Notes: a model not told the origin generated them from the sequence alone. Positions 9,271 to 18,588 are shown, numbered from the stretch's first letter. The stretch: 64,000 nt of DNA from an uncultured Bacteroidota bacterium (GCA_903893815.1 CAITNS010000070.1:1-64000); one strand, 5' to 3'. Numbers and translations are program-made.

Positions 9271-9334
9271 TAATAAAACATAACTACTTGATTTTCAATA
9301 TTAATATTTTTTAGGTAATGCTTTAAAAAGCCCT

Positions 9335-9342
9335 TATATTTG
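9335..9342 (+). promoter_or_regulatory. -7 box (TATATTTG) of terC
   Basis: An exact TAnnTTTG match, 17 nt before the ATG of the TerC-family gene. Confidence 0.55.
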
Positions 9343-9358
9343 TACTTTATATAAAAAT

Positions 9359-10159
9359 ATGCACAGTTTTGCTTCCGATTTAACAAGTTTATTATCCCTA
9401 AATGGACTTATAACTTTACTGACTTTAACCATTTTAGAGATTGTTTTAGGTATAGACAACATTATTTTTATTTCTATCGCTGTAGATAAGCTACCTCGCG
9501 AGCACCAATCAAAAGCCAGAACTATTGGTTTATTGTTAGCATTGGTAGTTAGAACGGTTTTATTGTTTTTTGTGGGCTACATTGCTGGTTTAAAAGAGCC
9601 ATTTATGCACCTTGGAGCTTATGGTATTTCTGGAAAAGCTTTAATTTTAATGGGGGGTGGTTTGTTTTTATTGATAAAAACATGGCAAGAGATTCAAGAA
9701 CACATTCACGGTGATGAAGATGAAATTGGGCATGGAAAAAAAGGAAAATCCACTTTTAATGCGATTATTATGCAAATCATCATTATTGATTTTGTTTTTT
9801 CTTTTGATAGTATTTTAGCAGCTGTTGGTCTTTCGGGTGTTGTGTTAATAATGGTATCTGCGGTTGTAATCTCCATGATTTTAATGATTTTATTTTCGGG
9901 TGTTGTAGCGGATTTTATTAATAAAAATCCTGGCATTAAAATGATTGCCTTATCTTTTTTATTGGTAATTGGAGGGATTTTGGTGGCAGAAGCGTTAATT
10001 GACAGCTACAACTCTACCCTACCTCATGAACAACACTTTGATTTAAATAAAAATTATGCATACATCGCTTTAGCCTTTGCCATGATGATTGAGTTATTTA
10101 ACATTAAAGAGCGTAAAATTAAGCGTGCTAAAGATTTTACTCAACAAGACGAGGAGTAA
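9359..10159 (+). CDS. TerC-family integral membrane protein
   Basis: A 266-residue protein with about seven membrane helices. The two TerC signature helices with buried acidic residues are visible: ILEIVLGIDNIIFISIAVDK (about 26-45) and DFVFSFDSILAAVGLSG (about 144-160). The family (TerC, Alx, YkoY) is linked to metal-ion export, notably Mn2+, and to tellurite resistance. A loop near 118-132 is rich in His and acidic residues (HIHGDEDEIGHGKKGK) and could touch a metal. It has its own promoter and ends 1 nt from the convergent recO stop with no terminator between them. The ion is not determined. Confidence 0.88.
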   Translation: MHSFASDLTSLLSLNGLITLLTLTILEIVLGIDNIIFISIAVDKLPREHQSKARTIGLLLALVVRTVLLFFVGYIAGLKEPFMHLGAYGISGKALILMGGGLFLLIKTWQEIQEHIHGDEDEIGHGKKGKSTFNAIIMQIIIIDFVFSFDSILAAVGLSGVVLIMVSAVVISMILMILFSGVVADFINKNPGIKMIALSFLLVIGGILVAEALIDSYNSTLPHEQHFDLNKNYAYIALAFAMMIELFNIKERKIKRAKDFTQQDEE

Positions 10160-10160
10160 T

Positions 10161-10886
10161 TTACATATCGTTTACCATTTCCTGCATTACTCTGTACGAT
10201 TTGAGTTCCATCAATCCTGGAATCTGCATTTTGTAATAATGTAATAAACAATCTAAAAGAGCTAAACGCTCGCTTCTATTTATTTTTTTTTGATTGGATA
10301 AAGAATAAGAAAATAAATCAGCAAACAATTGAGATTGCCAATGATCAAAACCTAATGGAAAACTTTTGGTTGTGGAGAAAAATTTACCTTCTAAAGTATC
10401 AAAATAAGCTAAGGCTTTATCTCTATTATTAATGGGATAAAAGCCTAAATGCTTAGTGAGCTCAAATAAAAAATAAATATGTGTATCTGTGTAATTATCA
10501 TCCGCTTTATCTAACCACTGATAGGTATGGCATATTAAATCAAATAAATCATCGTTTGGAATTTGTTCTTTAATACACTTATACAATATCTCATTTAAAA
10601 ACTGTGCAATACATAGTTTACTAAAATTAGATTGTAAATCGGTGTAAACAAAAAGGCATTTTACTTCGCTAATTTGTTGTACATCTTTATTTTCTTTTAA
10701 TGACAAAACGCATTCAATTTGCGTGAGAGGTTGAATAACGCCTGATTTGATTTTAGCTTTGGGGCCATTACCAACATTGATGTTGGCTGATATTAATCCA
10801 AAATCTTTAGTATAAATTTTTGAAATAATTTTTTTATCGGCATACTTTATATTATGCAAAACAATGCCTTGTGTTGTATAAAGCAT
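10161..10886 (-). CDS. recO: DNA repair protein RecO
   Basis: A 241-residue protein matching RecO. The N-terminal OB fold begins MLYTTQGIVLHNIKYADKKI and includes ISKIYTKDFGLISANINVGN. The C-terminal helical part contains FLNEILYKCI and the FDTLEGKFF segment that occupies the usual zinc-finger site but lacks its cysteines, as in many Bacteroidota RecO proteins. RecO loads RecA on SSB-coated single strands and anneals strands in the RecFOR pathway. Its ATG overlaps the porZ stop by one base (TAATG), so its translation is likely coupled to porZ. Confidence 0.88.
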   Translation of the reverse strand: MLYTTQGIVLHNIKYADKKIISKIYTKDFGLISANINVGNGPKAKIKSGVIQPLTQIECVLSLKENKDVQQISEVKCLFVYTDLQSNFSKLCIAQFLNEILYKCIKEQIPNDDLFDLICHTYQWLDKADDNYTDTHIYFLFELTKHLGFYPINNRDKALAYFDTLEGKFFSTTKSFPLGFDHWQSQLFADLFSYSLSNQKKINRSERLALLDCLLHYYKMQIPGLMELKSYRVMQEMVNDM

Positions 10887-13228
10887 TAATTTACAATCAA
10901 TAATTTAGCTGTAGCATAACTTTCACCTTCACCTGTAGCGCAATAAATCATATAAGTTCCGGTACTTGCTTTTTTTCCACTAAAGGTGCTCATATTCCAT
11001 TCTATTTGTCCACCTTGAGATTTAGCAGTCCAAACCAAATTACCGCTAAGGTCTGTGATTTTCACATCCGATTCGTCCATTAAGCCTGTAATCACAACGT
11101 TACCTGTATAACCAGGTTTTATAGGGTTAGGATAAGCATGAACTTTAGTAAATTTTTCAAACCCTTTTATAAAGGCTGTTCTATATGATTGTATACCAAT
11201 ATTAGTAGCCATAAAAACATCACCAGTTGTTTCATCAGTTACAATATCTTTTATATAATTAGAATACAAGGGGCTATTTTCTGCTGTAAAATGAAAAATC
11301 TCTTGCTGTCCATCAGGCGAAAGACAATAAACACCCGAACTTTCAGTACCTATCCATTTTCTATTAACTCCATCAACTGCTATTGAAGTAATTGCATCGT
11401 TTTCTAATAAGATTTGCACCTGTCCGTCTTGTTCAATTAAAATTTGTTGGCTATCAAAATTATTATTTGTGAAAACGTTTTCAGGATTATAAACTACCGA
11501 AATCCCTTTTGCTGTTCCTAACCAAACATGCCCATCTTTATCCGAACACATAGATTTAATATCAATCGAAGGTAAATGTCCGTTACCTATGGCTGTACTT
11601 AATAATTTTGTATTTGACGTATTAGGTTGTGACAATCCGTTTACATCTTTGTATACCATTAAACCATAACCTCTTGCTAAAATTATCCATGCTTGATCAA
11701 AATCATCAAAAATAATTTTAGACATATAAGGCTGAACAACAAACTGTTCAAAATCTAACAATGTCCAAGTATTATTTGGTTTTTTAACCGCAACACATTT
11801 TTCCCCTAAGGTAATAGATGCCCATAAATTAGAATTTTTATCAAAATTAATCCCTGAAATTCGAAGGTCGCTACCACCATTTAAACCAATAAGAGGGCTA
11901 TTACCGTAGCTATAAACCCCTTGAATTTGATCATCTTTTACATCGACTACTCCAAAAGTCATGGCGGCAAAAGCAATATGATTCTTGTCGTTTGGATCAA
12001 TTGAAACCGCATTTAAATCCCCTATGGTATTTGGGATCACATTTCTCATGGATTTCCATTCTTCTTCTTGATACACATTTGGTTTATCTCCCATATATTG
12101 AGGATTGAATGTTTCTCCTAAATAAATAGGAGCAACAATCAACTTTCCATCTTTAATATCAATATCATTTACTAAATTATTTTCCGGTCCATTTAGGGTA
12201 ATGTTATTGTATGGAGCCCAAGAAGCTCCGCCAGACTTAACCAAACCTATTTTCTTATCTGCAACCCAAAAGTTATTATTATTTTCATAAAAAACTTCAC
12301 CAATAAATGCGGGAGTAGATCCATAAATAGTTAAGTAATTCAAGAATGATCCGGTTGAGTTGTATTCCTTTAAACCAAATTGGTCTAATATCAACAACTT
12401 ATTATATTTAGAGTAGTCATATAATCTTATATTTTCATTATTTATATAATTACTATTTATGGAATATTTAGTCCAACCTGTTGGTGTATATTGGTATAGA
12501 GTATCTTTTTGAGAAACATCTGATTTTAATCTTTCAGAATAATTGGTTATTAAAGTCCCGTTGTAATTAACAATGCCATTGTAAGGTCCTGGAGCTAAAC
12601 CTACATTTAAAGGTTTCCAATTTTGGTAAAAACTTAAATTTGTATTGAGTTTTCCATAAAACACACCGTTGGATGTTGCTGCAAATAAAGCTGTGTCATT
12701 TTTAGTAACTTGATGTACTTCATAATTTGTTGTTACTGTGCCTATGTAATAAGTATCTTTTATTTCTAATTTGTCGGTATCAAAAATAACAATGCCAAAG
12801 CCACAAGCTATATAAGCTAATTTACCGCTAAAATAAACCTCATTAATAACTTTTTTACCTGTGATAATTTTCCTTTTGATATCAGCAATATTTACAATTT
12901 CATCTTTTTCATCATTAGGCTTTATTACATCAATATTGGTATTTTCATAGATAACCAGTAGTAAATTATTATTGTCATTTTTCCTAAGCAATTTAATGCC
13001 TACATCAGATAATCCATCAATTTTAGTTAATTTCCTAATTCGATTATCTCTTTCATCAAACACAGCTAAACCAACACCGTTAGAAACATAAACTTTACTT
13101 TCAACTTTCGAAACGCTATTAGTATTGCTGTATGATAAATGATCTAACCATTGCCCTATTTTAACTTGAGAAAAAGAAAACAGAGAAAAAAAGATAAATA
13201 TGAATGAAATAATTTTTTTTGATTGCAT
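10886..13228 (-). CDS. porZ: PorZ-like T9SS beta-propeller protein
   Basis: About 780 residues from the internal ATG (MQSKKIISFIFI), which gives a signal peptide ending SFSQ. The longer ORF adds 14 residues. The first propeller starts VKIGQWLDHLSYSNTNSVSK and includes YENTNIDVIKPND, DIKRKIITGKKVINEVYFSG and IACGFGIVIFDTDKLEIKDT, which closely follow the PorZ pattern. A second propeller has two-component-regulator type blades (DKDGHVWLGTAKGISVVYN). The C-terminal Ig-like region (AYPNPIKPGYTGNVVITGLM) resembles a T9SS sorting domain. PorZ works with the PorU sortase on the outer face of the outer membrane to attach A-LPS to cargo. Length matches the P. gingivalis protein. Confidence 0.85.
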   Translation of the reverse strand: MQSKKIISFIFIFFSLFSFSQVKIGQWLDHLSYSNTNSVSKVESKVYVSNGVGLAVFDERDNRIRKLTKIDGLSDVGIKLLRKNDNNNLLLVIYENTNIDVIKPNDEKDEIVNIADIKRKIITGKKVINEVYFSGKLAYIACGFGIVIFDTDKLEIKDTYYIGTVTTNYEVHQVTKNDTALFAATSNGVFYGKLNTNLSFYQNWKPLNVGLAPGPYNGIVNYNGTLITNYSERLKSDVSQKDTLYQYTPTGWTKYSINSNYINNENIRLYDYSKYNKLLILDQFGLKEYNSTGSFLNYLTIYGSTPAFIGEVFYENNNNFWVADKKIGLVKSGGASWAPYNNITLNGPENNLVNDIDIKDGKLIVAPIYLGETFNPQYMGDKPNVYQEEEWKSMRNVIPNTIGDLNAVSIDPNDKNHIAFAAMTFGVVDVKDDQIQGVYSYGNSPLIGLNGGSDLRISGINFDKNSNLWASITLGEKCVAVKKPNNTWTLLDFEQFVVQPYMSKIIFDDFDQAWIILARGYGLMVYKDVNGLSQPNTSNTKLLSTAIGNGHLPSIDIKSMCSDKDGHVWLGTAKGISVVYNPENVFTNNNFDSQQILIEQDGQVQILLENDAITSIAVDGVNRKWIGTESSGVYCLSPDGQQEIFHFTAENSPLYSNYIKDIVTDETTGDVFMATNIGIQSYRTAFIKGFEKFTKVHAYPNPIKPGYTGNVVITGLMDESDVKITDLSGNLVWTAKSQGGQIEWNMSTFSGKKASTGTYMIYCATGEGESYATAKLLIVN

Positions 13229-13286
13229 AATGTAGTAACGTGGCTTAAAGTAAAATATTGTAATAACCAAGCATAAATTTAATACT

Positions 13287-13294
13287 TATATTTG
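13287..13294 (+). promoter_or_regulatory. -7 box (TATATTTG) of tRNA-Arg
   Basis: An exact TAnnTTTG match ending 11 nt before the tRNA 5' end. Confidence 0.5.
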
Positions 13295-13305
13295 TAATTA
13301 TATAA

Positions 13306-13377
13306 GGCTTTGTAGTACAATGGATAGTATTTGGGTTTCCGAAGCCTACGATCCAGGTTCGATTCCTGGCAGAGCCA
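13306..13377 (+). tRNA. tRNA-Arg (anticodon CCG)
   Basis: The acceptor stem GGCTTTG pairs with CAGAGCC through one G-T wobble. The anticodon stem TGGGT/GCCTA encloses the loop TTCCGAA with anticodon CCG, which reads CGG. The T arm is CCAGG-TTCGATT-CCTGG. Discriminator A is present and CCA is not encoded. Confidence 0.93.
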
Positions 13378-13384
13378 CTTTTAT

Positions 13385-13406
13385 AAGACCTTTTTAGGTC
13401 TTTTTT
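13385..13406 (+). terminator. Intrinsic terminator after tRNA-Arg
   Basis: An AAGACCT/AGGTCTT stem with a short T loop, followed by TTTTT, 8 nt downstream of the tRNA. Confidence 0.75.
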
Positions 13407-13446
13407 ACAAAATTTATTAAAAAAATTTGAAATCTTAAATATTCTG

Positions 13447-13454
13447 TATATTTG
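13447..13454 (+). promoter_or_regulatory. -7 box (TATATTTG) of the small-protein/yidD/TonB cluster
   Basis: An exact TAnnTTTG match with a TTTG element 17 nt further upstream as a plausible -33 box. Its G is only 6 nt from the TTG start codon, so the transcript would have almost no leader. Confidence 0.55.
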
Positions 13455-13459
13455 TACTG

Positions 13460-13792
13460 TTGAAACCTAAATTTAAAATACTTTTTTCATCACTTTTACT
13501 TGCCGTTGTATTATTTGCAGCAGTACCTAAAGTATATATCCATTCTTTACTTGGCCACACTCATAACATTATAAATAGCATAAGTGGTGATGTTAATGTA
13601 AACGAGCAAGAAGGTAATCAAGATTGTAATTTTGAGAAATTTGATACTCCTGTTTACTATACCGTTTTTAAATTCATATTAAACTTTTTGCCTTTAAAAG
13701 AAGCGAAACAGACCTCTTTCTTTTACTATCAAAAATCAATACCAAAACTTCATTACAATACGTCTCTTTTAAGAGGTCCACCAATGGCTTAA
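13460..13792 (+). CDS. Small membrane-anchored protein, unknown
   Basis: A 110-residue protein starting at TTG, since no in-frame ATG exists nearby. A basic N-terminus (MKPKFK) leads into a hydrophobic helix (LFSSLLLAVVLFAAVPKVYI), then a short His-bearing motif SLLGHTHNI, an acidic stretch (DVNVNEQEGNQDC) and a C-terminal part with several aromatic residues. I cannot place it in a named family. Similar short proteins occur before TonB receptors in Bacteroidota clusters thought to handle metals. The HTH motif fits that idea but proves nothing. It is first in a run with yidD, a TonB receptor and a lipoprotein. Confidence 0.6.
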   Translation: MKPKFKILFSSLLLAVVLFAAVPKVYIHSLLGHTHNIINSISGDVNVNEQEGNQDCNFEKFDTPVYYTVFKFILNFLPLKEAKQTSFFYYQKSIPKLHYNTSLLRGPPMA

Positions 13793-13837
13793 TTTATTTG
13801 ATTAAATAAATGAGTTATTAACCTATTAAAACAAAAG

Positions 13838-14047
13838 TTGAAGTTTATACCCTTAGCGATTATTCGCTTTTATCAATACGCAATTTCTCCCTTACTAAAG
13901 CCGTCGTGCCGCTTTACTCCTTCTTGCTCGCAATACGGATTAGATGCTGTAAACAAATACGGTGCTTTTAAAGGAAGTTGGATGGCTTTAAAACGAATTT
14001 TTCGTTGTCATCCTTGGGGAGGAAGTGGTTACGATCCGGTAAAATAA
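13838..14047 (+). CDS. yidD: Membrane protein insertion efficiency factor YidD
   Basis: A 69-residue protein with the full YidD signature: [20 protein letters not shown], then [20 protein letters not shown], the [16 protein letters not shown] tail and the three conserved Cys. It starts at TTG. YidD aids YidC-dependent insertion of inner-membrane proteins and usually sits with rpmH, rnpA and yidC. Here it sits apart, between a small unknown gene and a TonB receptor (41 nt gap), which is unusual but seen in this phylum. Confidence 0.92.
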   Translation: MKFIPLAIIRFYQYAISPLLKPSCRFTPSCSQYGLDAVNKYGAFKGSWMALKRIFRCHPWGGSGYDPVK

Positions 14048-14088
14048 ACTTCTTTAAATCACAAAAAACAAAAATTCCTATCTTAATA

Positions 14089-16434
14089 ATGAGACAGCTT
14101 TTCTGCGCATATACTTATTTTATATTTTTCTTGTTATTCATGATAGGATTTTCTATGTATTCACAAAATTCATGTTCCTTATCATTTAGTGGTAGAATTA
14201 TTGATTTAGATGATGGAAAAGAATTAGAAGGCACGTTTATCATTCATAAAGCAGACGAGCAAACGCAAATTACAAACGAGCATGGCAGTTTTAAGTTCAC
14301 CAATTTATGTAGTGGAAATCACCAATTTATTTTGCGACATGTTGGTTGCCATGACACTGTTGTTAGTGTTGATTTAAAAAAAGATACAAAACTTACTATA
14401 AAATTACCACACAGTGCTGTCGAATTAAGTGAAATTGCTATTATGGATAAGCAGCCAGATATGATAAAAACACAAACCGTTAATGATATTACTGCAAAAG
14501 AGTTAGACGGAACACGCGGGCAATCTTTAGGTGAATCACTGAAATTAATAAGTGGTGTAACAACTTTAAATACAGGAAGTACTATTAGTAAACCTATGAT
14601 CCATGGTATGCAAGGTTATAGAGTATTGATATTAAACAATGGTATTAGGCAAGAAGGGCAACAATGGGGTAATGAACATGCTCCAGAAATTGATCCCTTT
14701 ATTGCTCAAAAGCTTTCTGTAATTAAAGGAGCAAATGCCGTACGTTATGGCAGCGATGCAATGGCTGGTGTTATTTTAGTTGAACCTAACGATTTACCTG
14801 ATACAGCGGCCATTACTGGCGAGGTTAATTTAGTTGGCATGAGTAACGGACAAACAGGAGTGGCCTCAGGAATTTTGCAAGGTTACTTTGATAAAATAAA
14901 GGGCTTTAATTGGAGAATTCAAGGAACTTATAAAAAAGGTGGGACAATTAAAACACCAACCTACTATTTAAAAAATACTGGTGTTGAAGAACTCAACTTT
15001 TCGTATGCGCTTGGTTATCATCGCAAAAATTGGGGAATAGAAGGCTATTACTCACAATTTAATTCAAAAATTGGCATATTTAGTGGAGCGCATATTGGTA
15101 ATTTAACCGATTTAAAAAATGCTTTTAATGCAAATAAACCACAAGATAGCTTGGCAACATTTAGTTATGATATTGATAGACCGTATCAAGACATTTCTCA
15201 CGAATTAGCAAAAGGAAAATTTCACTTACACCTAGCTCCTCGATGGATTGCCAACTTACAATATGCGTATCAATATAATATCCGTAAAGAATACGACAAA
15301 CATAAACCATTAAATAATGCCTTAGCTGCGCTTAATAAACCTGAATTAGATTACAGCATTACATCACAAACAGTAGATTTAGTAATTGAACATCTGAATA
15401 TCAAATCGTTTAGAGGGCAATTTGGAGGCAGTTATATGAACCAAAAAAATGTATACTTAGGTCGTTTTTTTGTTCCTAATTTTATTAATAACACATGGGG
15501 AGTATTTGCAAGTGAACGCTATGTAAAACAACATATTGAATTTGAAGCAGGTGTAAGATATGATCAAAAACACTTACAATCCTTTTATTATATAGGTAAT
15601 GATTTACAAAAACCAGATTTAAATTTCAATAACGTTTCCTGGAATGTTGGAACTATTATTAAGCCAAAAACTAATTTAAATTTCTTTATTAATGCTGGTT
15701 CAGCATGGCGTGCACCAGCCCCTAACGAATTATATAGCAGCGGTGTTCATCATGGTGTAGGCTCTATTGAACGAGGTGATGCCAATTTAAAAACTGAACA
15801 AGTTTATAATATAACAGCAACAGGATTATATCATTTAAAAAATACAATAATTGAAATTACTGGGTATCATAATCAGTTTTCTAACTTCATTTATATGAAT
15901 CCTGCTGCTCAACCAGAGTTAACTATCAGAGGTGCTTACCCTGTTTTTAATTATAAACAAGCCAATGCACGTATTAGTGGTATGGATGCAAAACTTCAAA
16001 CTACACTTTTTAATCATTTATCAATTACTACCAAAGCAATGATTTTAAGAGCTTGGAATTATTCTATTAATGATTACTTAGTATACATGCCATCTGATAG
16101 ATATTCATTAGATATTAAAGGCTTTACTAAAACATCAAGCAACATGAATGAAATTTATATACAAGCTGGTTATCAATTTATTACCAAACAATGGCGTGTA
16201 CCTAAAAATACAGATTTTGCACCACCACCAAAGGAATATGGACTATTATCAGCAGAAATTGGTGGAGACTTTGATTTTGGTAAACAAAAATTACACGTAA
16301 GCATAACAGCCAATAATTTATTAAATGTAGAGTATAGAGACTACTTAGATAGGTTTAGATATTTTGCAAACAGCCAAGGACAAAATTATACGTTAAGAAT
16401 AAAAGTACCATTAACCATTTACGATAAAAAATAA
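14089..16434 (+). CDS. TonB-dependent receptor (possible metal receptor)
   Basis: About 781 residues from the internal ATG (MRQLFCAYTYFIFF). The ORF track's start lies inside yidD and is rejected. It has a signal peptide ending MYSQNSC, a carboxypeptidase-regulatory domain (about 30-110), and a plug (about 130-235) with QGYRVLILNNGIRQEGQQWG and VIKGANAVRYGSDAMAGVIL. The barrel contains the HHGVGSIERGDANLKTEQ stretch typical of receptors in the ZnuD/heme/siderophore group. No SusD partner follows. A lipoprotein gene lies 38 nt downstream and is probably cotranscribed. The substrate is unknown. Zinc or another metal is a guess from receptor type and the small upstream gene. Confidence 0.88.
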   Translation: MRQLFCAYTYFIFFLLFMIGFSMYSQNSCSLSFSGRIIDLDDGKELEGTFIIHKADEQTQITNEHGSFKFTNLCSGNHQFILRHVGCHDTVVSVDLKKDTKLTIKLPHSAVELSEIAIMDKQPDMIKTQTVNDITAKELDGTRGQSLGESLKLISGVTTLNTGSTISKPMIHGMQGYRVLILNNGIRQEGQQWGNEHAPEIDPFIAQKLSVIKGANAVRYGSDAMAGVILVEPNDLPDTAAITGEVNLVGMSNGQTGVASGILQGYFDKIKGFNWRIQGTYKKGGTIKTPTYYLKNTGVEELNFSYALGYHRKNWGIEGYYSQFNSKIGIFSGAHIGNLTDLKNAFNANKPQDSLATFSYDIDRPYQDISHELAKGKFHLHLAPRWIANLQYAYQYNIRKEYDKHKPLNNALAALNKPELDYSITSQTVDLVIEHLNIKSFRGQFGGSYMNQKNVYLGRFFVPNFINNTWGVFASERYVKQHIEFEAGVRYDQKHLQSFYYIGNDLQKPDLNFNNVSWNVGTIIKPKTNLNFFINAGSAWRAPAPNELYSSGVHHGVGSIERGDANLKTEQVYNITATGLYHLKNTIIEITGYHNQFSNFIYMNPAAQPELTIRGAYPVFNYKQANARISGMDAKLQTTLFNHLSITTKAMILRAWNYSINDYLVYMPSDRYSLDIKGFTKTSSNMNEIYIQAGYQFITKQWRVPKNTDFAPPPKEYGLLSAEIGGDFDFGKQKLHVSITANNLLNVEYRDYLDRFRYFANSQGQNYTLRIKVPLTIYDKK

Positions 16435-16472
16435 TTAACCAAAAATAAATAACAACCAAAAACCAAAAACAA

Positions 16473-17099
16473 ATGAAATCAATTATCACAACAATTGCAA
16501 TGCTTGCTATGTTAGCAACAGCATTTACATCATGTAAAAAAGACAGAAAAAATGAGCCAACACCTGAAGCACCTGCGCCGCCATTAAATGAAGGCGAATT
16601 AATTACAACAATGAAAGTAACGCTTACAGATACTTTTACAAATGTAAGTGCAACTTATGTATTTAGTGATTTAGATGGTGCCGGTGGTAATCCTGCAACA
16701 TTTGGAAACAGTGGAGCAGACTCAGTAATTAATATCACAGCTAATCATGTATATGAAACTACTATCTTATTATTAGATGAATCAAAAAGCCCAATTGATA
16801 CAGTATCAAAAGCTGTATTTAGTGAAGGTGTAGACCACCTATTCTTTTTTAATAGTATAGCACCAACTGGTACTCCATACACTACCTATTTAGCTGGAAG
16901 TATGACCAATATTAAATACCTTGATTTAGATGCAAATAATAGAGGGATTGGTTTATCGACTTTATGGACTGCACCAAGTATGATGATGAATAAATCACCT
17001 TTAACTATTGAACTTAAACATCAACCGAGTGTAAAAGATGGGTCTTATGCGCCAGGCGAGACAGACATACAAGTTGATTTTAAATTGAAAGTAAATTAA
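16473..17099 (+). CDS. Lipoprotein paired with the TonB receptor
   Basis: A 208-residue protein. A signal peptide ends in the lipobox FTSC (residue 20 or so), followed by the charged stretch KKDRKNEP that precedes many exported Bacteroidota lipoproteins. The mature part starts ELITTMKVTLTDTF and is beta-rich with several Gly/Asp turns, consistent with one or two Ig-like domains. It probably sits on the outer membrane and may assist the adjacent receptor. No enzymatic motif is visible. The ELITTMKVTLTDT phrase recurs in lipoproteins next to TonB receptors in related bacteria, from memory. Confidence 0.7.
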   Translation: MKSIITTIAMLAMLATAFTSCKKDRKNEPTPEAPAPPLNEGELITTMKVTLTDTFTNVSATYVFSDLDGAGGNPATFGNSGADSVINITANHVYETTILLLDESKSPIDTVSKAVFSEGVDHLFFFNSIAPTGTPYTTYLAGSMTNIKYLDLDANNRGIGLSTLWTAPSMMMNKSPLTIELKHQPSVKDGSYAPGETDIQVDFKLKVN

Positions 17100-17256
17100 T
17101 GTTAGTTTTTGGTTGTTAAAAAAGGTTGTATTATAAGCATACACCTACAACACAACCTCTTATCAATTAGAAAATTTAATAACCAGATTTGGCGATCTGA
17201 GCGAATTAAAAATTCGCACGAGGTTTTAAATACTAATTAACAAGACAAAATTAACA

Positions 17257-17288
17257 AATAAAGAGGTAGTAAATACTACCTCTTTATT
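17257..17288. terminator. Bidirectional intrinsic terminator
   Basis: A 14-bp perfect stem (core AAAGAGGTAGT) with loop AAAT lies between convergent genes. It overlaps the stop codon of the minus-strand glycosyltransferase. The left flank is A-rich and the right flank T-rich, so it can serve both directions. Confidence 0.75.
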
Positions 17289-18588
17289 ATTTAGAAATCT
17301 CATTCAAAAGCGAAGCATAATCCTTAGCGCAGTTTTCTCGAGAGTATTTATCAATAGATGATGAATTAATAGAAAGTTGATTTGATTTATATTTTTGATA
17401 CAAGTCTAAAACTGCTTTCTTTGTTCCTCCATAATCATCAAAATGAACCATTGTTCCAGCTTGTGTACTTTTTAAAATAGCTGCTGCATCAGCATCTGGC
17501 AGACCAATACCAAAAATTGGTCGTTTAGCTGCCAAGTATTCAAACAACTTACCGGATAGCACTCCAGCGTTATTTGGTGTATTATTTAGTGCTAATAATA
17601 ATACTGGCGATTGCGCCATCAATTTTACAACATCGCTGTGGGGTAAATAATCTGTTTTTTGAGAATTATGTAAAATTCCATTTTGCTTTAAACTTTCAAA
17701 GGCAATCGCATCTGTTTTTCCAGTAAACTTTATTACTAAGTCTTTTTTTAAATCAGCATGCTCTTTACATAAATCACCTAATACTTTCCAAAGCGTATAA
17801 GTATTTCTATCTTTATTTAAAGCACCTATGTGATGAAATAAAAAACCATCTAAAGGCTTTAAATCAGAACTAAACTTGAAATCATCTGTATCGAACCCAT
17901 TGGTAATCACATCTACCTTCCTTCCACCTAATTTCTCCAAATCTTTACCACAAGATGGACTAACAGTCACCACTTTATTAGCTTTAGTTAATACTTGTCG
18001 CTCTAGCTTCTTATGTTTATTGTCTGCCCAATTAGATAATTTTAATTGACTATAAAAATCTATTTGTGTCCAGGGATCTCTAAAATCAGCTATCCAAGGT
18101 AAATTAAATTCTTGCTTTAGTCCCATGGCAATTAAGTGCATACTATGTGGCGGCCCAGTGCTTATGACTGCATCAATTTTGTGTTGCTTGATGTATTCAG
18201 ATAAATAAGAAATAGATGGTTTAATCCAAAATTTACGCGCATCAGGAATAAAGAAATTACCGCGTACCCAAATCATAGCGGATTGCAATAAGGTATTTTC
18301 TTTTCCTTCAGATAAAAAACCTTGATTAACTGTTTCTGTTTTTTTCTTACGCATAATCTTGCGATAAATATCATAAGGCTCTGTAATTTGAGTTTTTAAA
18401 ACTGTTAAGTCCGCAGGAATATCTTTTAAGAGTGTATCGTCATTAATGGGAAAATCAGGATTTGAAGGTGTATAAATAATAGGTTCCCAACCAAATTTAC
18501 GGAAGTACTTACTAAACTTTAACCAACGCTGCACGCCTGCTCCACCTGTCGGCGGCCAATAATAGGTTATGATGAGAACTTTTTTCAC
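17287..18588 (-). CDS. Glycosyltransferase, family 4-like
   Basis: A 433-residue GT-B protein. The N-terminal domain begins KKVLIITYYWPPTGGAGVQR, the typical start of family 4 enzymes. The C-terminal Rossmann domain has NGFDTDDF, FTGKTDAI and a KLFEYLAAKRPIFGIG nucleotide-sugar motif. It transfers a sugar to a surface glycan precursor on the cytoplasmic side. It is the last gene of the five-gene operon, 3 nt after the flippase, and its stop overlaps the terminator stem. The donor sugar is unknown. Confidence 0.88.
   Translation of the reverse strand: MKKVLIITYYWPPTGGAGVQRWLKFSKYFRKFGWEPIIYTPSNPDFPINDDTLLKDIPADLTVLKTQITEPYDIYRKIMRKKKTETVNQGFLSEGKENTLLQSAMIWVRGNFFIPDARKFWIKPSISYLSEYIKQHKIDAVISTGPPHSMHLIAMGLKQEFNLPWIADFRDPWTQIDFYSQLKLSNWADNKHKKLERQVLTKANKVVTVSPSCGKDLEKLGGRKVDVITNGFDTDDFKFSSDLKPLDGFLFHHIGALNKDRNTYTLWKVLGDLCKEHADLKKDLVIKFTGKTDAIAFESLKQNGILHNSQKTDYLPHSDVVKLMAQSPVLLLALNNTPNNAGVLSGKLFEYLAAKRPIFGIGLPDADAAAILKSTQAGTMVHFDDYGGTKKAVLDLYQKYKSNQLSINSSSIDKYSRENCAKDYASLLNEISK

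Noticed and set aside
13978-14088. Upstream extension of the TonB receptor ORF
   Set aside because: It overlaps yidD in another frame and hides the signal peptide; the ATG at 14089 gives a proper one.
17180-17245. GCGAATT-AAA-AATTCGC hairpin as a terminator or riboswitch
   Set aside because: There is no T-run after the stem and no conserved riboswitch core; the real terminator is at 17257-17288.
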